Shown here piece after piece: positions 47,480-57,696 of a DNA stretch of 64,000 bases (position 1 is the stretch's first letter; every line of letters begins with the position of its first letter). The notes beneath the pieces were generated by a model, which ran no database searches, was not told the DNA's origin, and worked only from the letters and a program-made list of their open reading frames with translations. The stretch is from Malaya genurostris (Eukaryota; Arthropoda; Insecta; Diptera; Culicidae): positions 33,092,971 through 33,156,970 of the forward strand of contig NC_080572.1 of the NCBI RefSeq assembly GCF_030247185.1, written 5' to 3'. A program made the position numbers and the translations under genes.

Positions 47480-49530
47480 CGGAAAATAAAAACTACCTAT
47501 TATTTGACTTCTTTTTACTTAATTTTGAGTACTTCCTTTCATTCGCTCCTTCAATTGTTGTCAAAATACAAAGAGCAAAACCACCCAACAGCGAGAGTTT
47601 CGTTCAATAAGCTAAAATTAAGTAAACCGTATTAACTTGAAATTGAGTCAATACGACTCAACTGTAGAGTATATATAACCCATCTTTAAGTATTTTTTTG
47701 CACGTGTCTTACGAAAACTACCTAGAGCCACTTTACCTAAAATTAGTTTATTCGCGACCTAGAAGGAACGGTGCTGCTATCTATGAAAGTTTTATCTGTG
47801 TGTGAAGTGAATGTAAACAAAGCAGGGTACTTTTTCACTCAACTAAAATTAATTATTCCTCTGTTTGCTCATTTGATTTTTTCAACGTTGAAGTACTAAA
47901 AAGATTAAACGACTTCTATTTAGTTTTTAAATTTATTTTGCGGTCCATCATTGCCGGTATTTCGTGAGTAAAAAGCGGGAAAAAACTCCTCTTCCTGCAC
48001 TAGTAATCCGCATAGGTAAGACAATATTTGAAATTTTATGATCAAACAACTATTCTTAGTTATTTTAATGCGGCAATCCAGTGCATTACAGTACAGAGGA
48101 AGGTATTTGAGATTTATTTAAGAATTTTTTTCTTTGAATATTGTAGGTCATGGATCTGAAAAGTTGCTCGAAAGGGCTTGCAAAAACATTTCATGACAGT
48201 GTTTGTAATTCTGATGAGAACAGTGTTATGTTCCAGATTTAGTATATCGATTCAATCCCCCTTCCCCAAACAAGTAAAATAAATGATACGTAATATGGAT
48301 TCAATGATTCAGAATCGAGTCAACGAAAATTACTTGGGTGCAATTTACATTTCTCTGGTAATAAATTGTGTTCCCCCCAGTAAGTATTGAATATTGTTCT
48401 AGCTCAAATTCACACAATTGTAATTCGTATTCTGTTCTCAGGTTTGAACCTCCCAACTATGCGAGTAATTCTGAGGACTTCTTCTGTACCCGCTGCTTCC
48501 TGTCCCTACTAAGGAGTTGAGCAGTAATTTTATCGATTGTCGTTCAATGCGTGTCGTCAATTTGTAAACTTATATATTTATGTATTTATTAAATTTATTC
48601 ATCTGACAATAAAATGAATTTAATGAACAAATGTCAAATGCCCTTCAAACATGATGTTATCGGTTCGGAATATCCGACCGCCGCTCGTTTTAATCTCGTT
48701 GGATGTTAACCGTTTTATTGAGTCGAGTTTCTATAACAAATAAAAATAATAATTTTGTGATCTGGAACACGGATTAAAAAATAAAACAAACCTCCATCAA
48801 TGATTCAAAACAGCTATCACATGTTTGCATTTTCCAAGTACATGCAAATAATCAAGCAGAGCGTTAACTGCTAGTGCATACTTTTATTGTATGCAGCTCG
48901 ACACTTGAAGGATGACTGTAGACAAGTCGAAAATAAGCCAAATCCATCATTGTAGATCTCATCTACTTCAACTATACGAACGGATTCCTCCGGCAGCGTA
49001 GCTAAAAACTTCCGACAAATTCATCAACACAGTGCACGTAACACCTTTTGAAGGCTCCTGAAGATGAATCGAAAAATGCATTATTTTCACATTTAAAGTG
49101 AACACTTCGACGAAAAAACTACAACACAAATAGAAAACATGCAGTTCCATTACAATTCAAAGAATTTTCAAAAAAAAGCAGGAGATTTTCATTCATGAAT
49201 ATTGTTCTGAAATGATGTTTACTTTTTTTCGCATACCGATCACTTGTTTTTTACATGGGAAAATAGACATCACACAAAGCGATTTTTTATACTCATTAAC
49301 TGAATTAGTATCTTCGAAGATTTTAAGAAACACTGGTACTTACCAATTTAAATAGTAAAACTAAAATCGAAGAAAACGGTACGTTTGAAAATTTATCACT
49401 TTTTTCTTTTGCTTGTTTACTTCCACTTCACACACATAAACTGTCAAACTCAACTTCGTAGTCGCGAATTGAACGAAACCCCCAAATTGGGTGGAATGTA
49501 CTTAAAATTAGGTTGATTTGCGGTTCCGTG
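47480..49530. mobile_element. MITE with CACGGAA ends, copy 2, split
   Basis: Flanked by TA (47478-47479, 49531-49532). The two halves, 47480-47750 and 49469-49530, match copies 1 and 3. The insert at 47751-49468 separates them. Confidence 0.8.
47751..49468. mobile_element. TIR element with TTCGCGAC ends
   Basis: Left end TTCGCGACCTAGAAGG; right end GTCGCGAA. Inside, GTGTGTGAAGTGAATGTAAACAA on the left matches the inverted TTGTTTACTTCCACTTCACAC on the right. About 1.7 kb, with no transposase recognised and only a short target duplication if any. Confidence 0.65.
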
Positions 49531-49532
49531 TA

Positions 49533-49860
49533 CAGTGACTATAATCAGAGTGACGACAGCTGTTCGTTTGGAATGACAGCCAGCGATGTCAGATCTACGG
49601 AAATCTCCGTAGATCTACGGATTCGAACATTTTCTACGGATCTACGGATCCGTAGACAAAATCTACGGAAATTGGATTTTTTCTACGAAAATCTACGGAA
49701 ATTACAATTTATCAACGGAGAACTACGGAAACTAGTTTTGTCTGGAGAGCAAAAATAAACTTCACTGTGAGAGCTTCCGAGAAAAATGCCAATCTACGGA
49801 AATGACACTACTACTATCTGGCATCGCATTGACAGCTACCAGTTCCAAACGAGCACTCTA
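49533..49860. mobile_element. hAT-like MITE A, copy 4, split
   Basis: CAGTGACTATAATCAGAGTGACGAC at the left and ACCAGTTCCAAACGAGCACTCTA at the right, with part of the right half deleted. It is interrupted by the element at 49581-49828 and abuts the right end of the CACGGAA element. Confidence 0.8.
49581..49828. mobile_element. hAT-like MITE with CTACGGA phrase repeats
   Basis: Ends CAGCGATGTCAGAT and ATCTGGCATCGCA, with a 7-of-8 target duplication (ATGACAGC, TTGACAGC). The interior is repeated CTACGGATCTACGG and CTACGGAAAT. Confidence 0.8.
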
Positions 49861-49937
49861 ATATTACTGTGTTTGATGCCTCAGATGTTTTTCAAATGAA
49901 AAACGCCATCACACTCTTTAAAATGTATTCAAACGTA

Positions 49938-50259
49938 CACGGGAAATAAAAACTACCAATTATTTGATTTCTTTTTTCTTCTTAATTTTGAATCTTTTCT
50001 AATTGTTGTCATAATACAAAGAGTAAAACGACCCAACAGCGAGAGTTTCGTTCAATAAGCTAAAATTGAGTTAACCGTACCAACCTGAAGTTGAGTCAAT
50101 ACGACTCAACTGTAGAGTAAATATAACTCATCTTTAAGTATTTTTTGCATGTGCCCTACGGATACTACCTAGAGCCACTTTACCTAACATTAAGTTATTG
50201 AACGGAACTCGGAAATTGGGTGGAATGTACTTAAAATTTGGTTGTTTCGCCGTTCCGTG
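49938..50259. mobile_element. MITE with CACGGAA ends, copy 3
   Basis: CACGGGAAATAAAAACTACC to GCCGTTCCGTG, flanked by TA (49936-49937, 50260-50261). Collinear with copies 1 and 2. Confidence 0.8.
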
Positions 50260-50462
50260 TAATCCTTCTGCATCCAAAGGCTTGGCTGCCAGACTGCTGC
50301 AACCAACAAATATTTCTTGCTGGTAGCAATTTCTCTATAAACTATGTTTCGCTAAGCTGACTTGGCAAGCAAAAAAAAAGATCGTGACATTTTCAAAAGT
50401 CTGTGAATTTTCAAAAGTCTGCAAAAGTCTGCACAATAAAAAATGTCTGCAGCACTATGTAC

Positions 50463-50761
50463 CAGCGTTGCCAGGTTGCCAGATTTGTCTGGCAAATGCC
50501 AGTTTTGTATCGCTTCGCCAGACATTCAAACTATCCAGATCTTTTACCAGATTTTCCAAATTTTCCCAGATGTTACACATTTTCCTAGATTTTGTAAGAT
50601 TTCGCTAGATCTTTACGGTTTCGGCCTTAGGTGGGGAGACTTTTTTTTTATTTTTTGCTCACTGAAAATGAAACCCGGAAAAAATTTCCTTGTATATAGT
50701 AGACCCAGACAAATCCAGATAAGTTTTGACAGATTTTAGAAAAAATAACCTGGCAACTCTG
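50463..50761. mobile_element. hAT-like MITE with CCAGATTTT phrase repeats
   Basis: Inverted ends CAGCGTTGCCAGGT and ACCTGGCAACTCTG, with a perfect 8-bp duplication CTATGTAC (50455-50462, 50762-50769). The interior is repeated CCAGATTTT/CAGAT. Closely related to 52544-52806. Confidence 0.9.
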
Positions 50762-50888
50762 CTATGTACGAAATTTGCAGATTTATAGACAAATCTGAAG
50801 ATCTAGCATCTAGCAAGGTTTGCATCTACACTGAAAATCATTTTTTCCTATTTTTTAAGGAGAAATCACTCACTGTCGAGCTCTTCTA

Positions 50889-51563
50889 TAAGCTACCCAA
50901 AATTAGGTCGATATCAACTCAAACTTTGACTTGATCGTAAAAATGGGTAGCGTACTCTGTTATGGCATAACAATTTTACTAAACTTACATTTACCATAAC
51001 AAAGCACGGTACCCATTTTTATCGATCAACTCAAAGTTTGAGTAGATAACGACCTAATACCATGTTCACATTAGCGCTGATATCACTTGATATACCGAGA
51101 TGATATGCATATCATGTCGAAGTGTTCACATATGATCGAAATGATATCGTTTGACAATCAAGTTGTCACATTGAATGTTCCCATTAGGAGTAAAATCAAT
51201 AATATTGCTTTTCTCTCCTACAATTCAATCAATAATTGAAGTCTTGAAATTAATGGTTTCCGAACCCCAGTATTCGTTGAAAAATTTAAAATTATAATGA
51301 TTGTTTATTGTCACTCTCAAAGTGACGTTTATAAATGAGTACGTTCAATGCCATCATCCGTGTTGCTAGTAGCGATTTTTGACAACTCGACATGATATCG
51401 TACATGATATCCCGGATATCATGACAAAATGGTGATACGCGTTGACATAAAATTGTATGGGATATCATGTGATATCGCACATGATATCATCGGATATCAA
51501 GTATATCCGTATATTACTTGATATCAGCGCTAATGTGAACATACTATAATTTTGGGTAGCTTA
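50889..51563. mobile_element. TIR element with AGCTACCCAAAATTAGGTCG ends, split
   Basis: The left end ATAAGCTACCCAAAATTAGG is matched inverted by ...ACGACCTAAT at 51050 and ATTTTGGGTAGCTTAT at 51547. The centre has a second inverted pair around CTCAAACTTTGACTTGATCG. The GATATC-rich MITE at 51060-51546 opened its right end. Confidence 0.65.
51060..51546. mobile_element. GATATC-rich MITE, intact copy A
   Basis: Inverted ends CATGTTCACATTAGCGCTGA and TCAGCGCTAATGTGAACATA. Next to both ends GATATC and ATGATATC occur many times. Non-coding. Confidence 0.85.
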
Positions 51564-52054
51564 TACCATGTTCACATTAGCGCTGATATCACTTGATATA
51601 ATGAGATGATATGCATATCATGTCGAAGTGTTCACATATGATCGAAATGATATCGTTTGACAATCAAGTTGTCATATTGAATGTTCTCATTAGAAATAAG
51701 ATGAATAATATTACTTTTCTCTATTAAAATTAAATCAATAATTGAAGTCTTGCATTTTATGGTCTCCAAACGCCAGTATTCGTTGAAAAATTCGAAATTA
51801 TAATGATTGTTTATTGTCACTCTCGAAACGACGTTCATAAATGAGTGCGTTCAATTCCTTTATCCGTGTTGCTAGTTGCGATTTTTGACAACTCGACATG
51901 ATATCGTACATGATATTCCGGATATCATGCCAAAATGATAATACGCGTTGACATCAAATTGTATGGGATATCAAGTGATATCGCACATGATATCATCGGA
52001 TATCAAGTATATTTGTATACCACTTGATATCAGCGCTAATGTGAATATACTATT
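51564..52054. mobile_element. GATATC-rich MITE, intact copy B
   Basis: Nearly the same as 51060-51546, same orientation, only about 18 bp downstream of it. Confidence 0.85.
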
Positions 52055-52543
52055 AGACTATCCCAACCGGAGTGTGGGTAAAAGTGGCAACCATGATCTA
52101 AACAAGATTCCGCACCGACAGTTGCTAACACTTTTTACGAAACTGTGTTGATTTCGCACTTAGCAACGGGGGTTTGAGCAAACCTGATATAAAAACCAGA
52201 TTTGAAACTGACTTGATTTTCAGTTCAACAACGTTGAAATTAGGTTCAAAACTGGTTTCAAACGCAGTTAGAGTGGAAACTGGGTTAGGTTTGGCATTAG
52301 GCGAAAACGATATGAGTAAAATAGTAACACAATGCGTAATTATAATAGACACGCATTTATGGTGGGTATGGTCTTATAGAAAAGTGATTTCTCCTCAAAA
52401 ATAGGTGATTTCTTCTCAAAAAATAGATTTTCAATGTAGAAGATACTTTAACATCTATACACTGCTAAAAAGCCACACTTTTTTTAAAAATTAATTTATC
52501 AATCTACATGTTAATGTAGTGGTGTGGTTAATACTAGTGTGGG

Positions 52544-52806
52544 CAGCGTTGTCAGCTTTCCAGATTGCAAAAGCCAGATTTTTCTCGCTTCGCTAGACAC
52601 TTTAATGAACCAGATTTTTAACTTGATTTTACATATTTTTGTCAGATCTCACCAGATCTTAACGGTTTTGGCCTCTATACGAAAGGCCAAAGTTTTTTTT
52701 CACTGCAAATGAAGCCCGGTCAAAATTTCCTTGTATATCCAGACAATCCAGATAAATTATTGAGTCAGAGACAGAGTTTTGAAAAAAAAACGACCTGGCA
52801 ACCCTG
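52544..52806. mobile_element. hAT-like MITE with CCAGATTTT phrases, second copy
   Basis: CAGCGTTGTCAGCTTTCCAG to ACCTGGCAACCCTG, with a 7-of-8 target duplication AGTGTGGG/ACTGTGGG. Collinear with 50463-50761. Confidence 0.85.
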
Positions 52807-53618
52807 ACTGTGGGTGTGTCCAAGATGCCCACTGAGCCGCATCGTTTCAATCATGGAAGTAATAGGGTAACGGTTCCCTATTTCATCTGAGCTCCTATTT
52901 CCATCTCATCCCTTCACCTCATTACTTTGAACATGAATAATATCTTATAACGTACCTGAACCAAACTGTGAAATGATTAAACGTGAATATTTAGGCTATT
53001 GTCACACTTTTCCTTTGGAAGAAATGGTTTTAAATTTTCCGGTGGTCGTTTTTTTTCATTCAAAAGAAACTCACTTTTCGATTTAGGACACATTTTCGTC
53101 TCAAAATTTACAGTTCGTCATGTTTCTGAATATCTACTAAACGATTCGTCTCAAAACATGGTCACTGTTTCGCACAATTTCACTACTATTGAGTGCTGGA
53201 TGACTTTATAATTAGTAATGTTCACTTGCCACTTGTTCAATTAACGATTAAAAACTTGAAAAATTTCCCGACAAACAATAAAAGTCTTCAAAAATGTGAG
53301 ATGAAAGTTTTTCACTTAGTTAACTTGATTGCGCTTTGTTTTCATCTCATTTGGTTTCGCAAAGTTGCCAAGTTTTCTCAAAATGTTCCAAAACAAAAAT
53401 TGATTTTCTTTTTCAAATTATCATATAAAATATGTTTTTGGTATCCGTAACATTAGTTTAATTATATTATTAATTTTAATATTTCAATAAAACTGTTTCG
53501 GCTTCGAATATTACCAGAAAGAGCGTGTTAAATACTAATGAAATAACCATTGTGGCAAATCTAGTAGCACTGGTTTCATTCCGCTATATGTCAACATAAC
53601 GCTGTGAAGTGTTCGTGT

Positions 53619-53782
53619 TAGAGTGACTATAATCAGAGTGGCGACAGCTGCTCTTTTGGAATGACAGCTACCAGTTCCAAACGAGCAAACGACCTGTCAA
53701 TTCAATGTAAAGCTAATGGAATGTTTTGAATTGTTGCCAACATTACGGATGAGAAGTCGTCACTCTGGTTATAGGCACTCTA
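53619..53782. mobile_element. hAT-like MITE A, copy 3
   Basis: 164 bp with a perfect 8-bp duplication GTTCGTGT (53611-53618, 53783-53790). Nearly identical to 19599-19762. Confidence 0.92.
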
Positions 53783-54360
53783 GTTCGTGTATCATCGGCT
53801 GTGCTCAGAGATGCCAGATATTTTCATAGAAAATATGTCTTACTTTGCATAAAAAGTCAAATTGGTTTAAAATTTTAATATAAATGTTTGTCAGTGTTCA
53901 TCATCGATTATCTGCTCAAAATATTTCCATTTTAACATGTGATTTGTCCGTTGATTTATAAACTTTTAATGAATCACTGCACTGCCCATACTTGCATATC
54001 AGTCCCATATTGAAAATCGACAAGTTGAGAAAAAGATGAATACATATTTCGGAAATAATTCGCTTTTTTCCGCCACTGTGTTGATTAATTCGTTATACTT
54101 TTGAATCACTTACATGGATTACATTATAAACTTTTCATCTGGAATGAAATATTGCATATTTTGTTACTCGTTTATGTAAAATCTGTTACGCAACAAGATG
54201 GGACCCAATTGCGAGTATTTTTGTTGACGATCGAAAAGATACTCGCATTCCAGTCCCATCTTAGCATGCAATGCTTCTTTCGCACGTGGCAAAATTTCAA
54301 GTTTAATTTTCCATTCGCGTGAATGTTTTAATCATTCGGTTTATTTAAGTTTATTATATC

Positions 54361-54780
54361 ATGTCAGCTCTTGATGCAATTAAATTGTATGGTGGAGATA
54401 CTTCCACAGAAGACAGCTCAACCGGTGATTTTGTAGGTTTTGGTCAAAGTGATGGAAAAAGAGCTGAAACGTTTGATTCTGAAGGAAGCTATTTTTGCGA
54501 GGAACTGCGATCGAAATACAAAATATCCAAAAAGGAATATCGTAAGTTGGTTTCTGCAAAGAAGCGCCGCATTTTACATCCCCCCAATTTTATGCATTGT
54601 AACTGTCGGAAAAGTTGTACTAATGGGATATCGAAGAACGATCAATTCAATATTCATCAAGCGTTCTGGAATATGGACCAAAATGGTCAAGTGGCTTTTA
54701 TTCGCGAAAGAGTAAATCGGACACCTATGAAAACGAGAAACAGTTATCATCATAAATTAAACGATCCTCGTAAATTGTGA
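54361..54780 (+). CDS. Uncharacterised Cys-rich transposon-borne protein, N-terminal piece
   Basis: 139 residues, MSALDAIKLYGG to LNDPRKL. An acidic/Ser-Thr N-terminus is followed by a basic stretch (KYKISKKEYRKLVSAKKRR) and a Cys motif HCNCRKSC that leads into a QFNIHQAFWNMDQNGQVAFI segment. In style (CxCxxxC, then a FW...Q..FI block) it resembles the N-terminus of large uncharacterised proteins carried by insect DNA transposons. That is recognition from memory, not a search. The downstream catalytic part is absent: a SINE tail and terminal repeats follow. It is probably a relic rather than a host gene. Confidence 0.5.
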   Translation: MSALDAIKLYGGDTSTEDSSTGDFVGFGQSDGKRAETFDSEGSYFCEELRSKYKISKKEYRKLVSAKKRRILHPPNFMHCNCRKSCTNGISKNDQFNIHQAFWNMDQNGQVAFIRERVNRTPMKTRNSYHHKLNDPRKL

Positions 54781-55099
54781 GTGATAAACAATTTGACATT
54801 TCAATCATCTTAGAGAGCCAAACACATCCAAATGGTCTGGATGGACGTAAGAATACGCTCCTTGGAATAATTCTACCGTTAATCAAAGAAGAGCAAAAAG
54901 ATTTATGGGTAAACTTACATGTTAAGCGTACTTAAATCTGTAAATACATGGAGTTTCGATTGACATGGCTTGTTTTTGTTTTAGTTACCTACTTTATGAA
55001 AACTCCATACTATGATACACTCTTTTTTAGCAAACAAACATTTCCTGTATCAAAGATCAATTCAAAGACAGTTTATCTTATAGCGTTTTCGTTTTCAAC

Positions 55100-55230
55100 G
55101 GTGGCACTACACCGGATCCATAGTACTAGCCATGCAATGATTCTGTACACTAAGAATAGGCTGCGAAGTCTGTTGAAACAGAAAGGCCAAATTCCACAAA
55201 AGGAATGTAATGCCAAGACTTTTCTTTACT
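55100..55230 (+). mobile_element. tRNA-derived SINE tail (culicine type)
   Basis: Phrases CATGCAATGATTCTGTACAC, GGCTGCGAAGTCTGTTGAAA, GAAAGGCCAAATTCCACAAA and GGAATGTAATGCCAAGACTT match the tail of the SINE whose head is at 39600-39741. It is inside the 1.66-kb element and downstream of its ORF. Confidence 0.6.
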
Positions 55231-56524
55231 ACACCGGTGTAGGACAGAAATGATACCTTGATTACACCCAAGTTGGAGCGAGTATAGTCGATGCTCCACT
55301 ACACATGTGCAGTGCTAAAAACAAAAATGGCATTACATTAGCCGAATTTAAGTATGCTCTTCCAGTGCTAAATACTGGCCCAGCAGCCCGAAAAAAAAAT
55401 CATACAACATGTTCGTTTTTAGGTACTAAAATATGCTTTTTAATGCGTGGGACTGATATGCGAGTACTTTCCATATGGGACAAACCCGACTTGATATTTT
55501 TTTCACACTTTACTGAACTAACCCCAGATTATTTTTGCAATTTCTGAAAGTAGGGTAAAAATAGACGTTATCCGCCGGTGTAACTCAAAAATGGCCAAAA
55601 TCCATATGGGACTGATATGCGAGTATGGGCAGTGCAATCAAATACTAATAGATACTCAGGGAGAAAAGTCTATTATTTTACTTCTCACTTTTTATGAACC
55701 TGTACAAATTTGTATTAAATTTAGGAAATCTGTATAAAATTTGTACTTTGATTTAAATCAGTATGCGAACGCAAAAATCTATACAATATAGATAAATCTG
55801 TATAAATGGCATCTCTGACTTTGCCTTTTGTTTAGAAGGGCTAATGCCTAAATAGTAACAATTCCTTATTTGATTTTATTTAAACTTCATCAAATTAAAA
55901 TTACAATGAAATTTTAAAATTAAAACGAAAGTTAACGAAAACGACCGAAGAATTTTTAAACGTCGAAATGATTCCAAACTGGTTCTAAAAATGTCGTGTG
56001 TTGTCTCTTAGTTGGCATTGGGCCGTTTTTAAGAAGAATTCTGACATTTTGAACCTGTGAGTGTAATAGTTCAATATTTTGTTTTGATTGCTGTCGCCAT
56101 TGTTAATTTATATGATGAGTAAAGGATCAACGATAGGATGGATAAAAATCCTTTGAGATGAAATTAGGAGCAACACATCATAAGTGTTTTAGCTGTTTTG
56201 AATATTAGTTTATTTTTGAATATTAGTTTAATTTTGAAGAAATGTGAATCAATTCTCAATGTGGAGCAAGGCGAATGAAGCAGAAATATGAAATATTTAT
56301 AGTGATTTTAGTGGCATTGAGGTAACGTCCTTACAAATGAGATGAAATAGGGAGCCCGGAAAATCATGAATCGGATGAATCGGAAAATCATACAGTGTCT
56401 AGATAATAATTAAGTTTATCATAAAACTGGCTTTGAAAATCTCTAACAATTAATGGGACTGAGTTCAACTTGGTTAGAAGTTTAAAATTTATTAAATTCT
56501 AAGGGCATTATCCTCAGTGCAAGC

Positions 56525-56950
56525 ACAGACTAACATACAGGACACTCTAATTGGATTCTTTAATCATTTTAACGATCATTTCCAATATTCCTTTAGTTGG
56601 GACAGTACTCGCATATGACATGATGGCGCCACGTTACCCTATCAAAAACATCTAGTCTGTCATCTAGACTGTGCTTATCTTTTTCATTTACCGACAGAGG
56701 AGCCATTGATACAGAATTATTTGTGATTGATTTGTATACGTCCATGCGAATTTCATGCAGGATACAGATTTAATATATATTGCTAAAACTAAAAAAAGAA
56801 TTGTGCCTACTTCTCCTCTTCCAATGCAATATAAAATCGAACCGAATCGAATGTTTTGTTCCGATATTGACTTACACAATCAAAAATAATCTAGATGAAC
56901 AACGTTGAGAAAAATAAATGGTTACTTTCCAACATCGCTAAAAAAGTTAA
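56525..56950. repeat. Dispersed repeat family X, copy 3
   Basis: Collinear with 27474-27960 from CACAGACTAACATACAGGAC to AAGTTAAATATATTATCAA. The next element, a LINE tail, begins where this copy stops. Confidence 0.75.
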
Positions 56951-56959
56951 ATATATTAT

Positions 56960-57125
56960 CAATACTCTTACTCTTACTCTTTCAGTCGTAGACCACGTGG
57001 GTCTCTGCTGTATACAGGAGGCGTCTCCATTCAACTCGATTCATGGCTGTTCGGCGCCAGCCTCGGTAGCTGCAAAGGGTCCGCGGGTTGTCCTCAATTT
57101 GATCGATCCATCTTGCCCGCTGCGA
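56960..57125 (-). mobile_element. 3' end of a CR1/RTE-like LINE
   Basis: The minus strand encodes the C-terminal motif of a non-LTR polymerase ORF: a WIDQIEDNPRTL-like segment (one decayed position), then a GWRR segment and MNRVEWRRLLYTAETH. It ends in an AGTAAG-type simple tail at 56962-56980. I recognise this tail as common in mosquitoes. Only the last ~45 codons remain. Confidence 0.65.
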
Positions 57126-57419
57126 CGATTAATTTTCAAATGGTACACAAAGTCTGATAAAATCAGACATCCCTGCAAGCAGCTGATCGGTGTTGACAAG
57201 CGAGGGGGAACCAACTAGTAAAAAAACATTTACATAACACAAGGGGTTTACCGATAGTAAATAGTTCGCGCAGTTCAATATAGGTGGAACTAGTGCATCA
57301 CGATTTTTTTTATAATAATTTACTCATAGTGTCATGTCTGTTAGCCTGTTATGTAAGCTTTTGATACTTTAAAATGCTTTCACTGTGTAGAACTGAATCC
57401 GCTGTCAACTTGACCGCGG

Positions 57420-57690
57420 TCAAAGACATCATATTAACAAGATATCCAGCTCTCACATTTTCTGAACAAATCATTGGCAACATCCTTTTTTGCGAACATT
57501 TTGCCCTCAGGTGAGTCCTCATCGAGTCTCGTACATAGAAGTAGGGGAGAGAAATGTCAAATTCGTGCGCGCCAAAACAGCAGTACTGCGCACCCATACA
57601 ATTGACATGATATATTGAATGTGATGCCGTGCGATGGCATTGCTGAACTGAAGATTGATTTCGTTCCAAGTTGACAGGGTCTGCCGCGGT
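57420..57690. repeat. Dispersed repeat (CAAAGACATCATAT type), copy 2
   Basis: Collinear with 42660-42820 but carrying an extra ~120 bp in the middle. It directly precedes the P-like element. Confidence 0.6.
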
Positions 57691-57696
57691 AGAATA

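Larger units (their letters stand above)
53978..55636 (+). mobile_element. 1.66-kb TIR element with TGCACTGCCCATAC ends and a Cys-rich ORF
   Basis: Left TGCACTGCCCATACTTGCAT then ATCAGTCCCATATTG; right is the inverse CATATGGGACTGATATGCGA then GTATGGGCAGTGCA. Further copies of the GCATATCAGTCCCAT phrase lie subterminally (54196-54268, 55448-55470), typical of transposase-binding repeats. It contains the ORF at 54361 and a SINE tail. Confidence 0.7.
53806..55817. mobile_element. CAGAGATGCCAGAT-ended element holding an inner TIR element
   Basis: The left end CAGAGATGCCAGAT is matched inverted by ATGGCATCTCTG at the right. The right part is CTGTATAAAT-type phrase repeats. The target duplication is not clear (GCTGTGCT against ACTTTGCC). 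The middle (53978-55636) is a separate inserted element. Confidence 0.6.

Noticed and set aside
54948..55547. ORFs of 101 and 80 codons as exons of a host gene
   Set aside because: They run across a SINE tail and the terminal repeats of the enclosing element.
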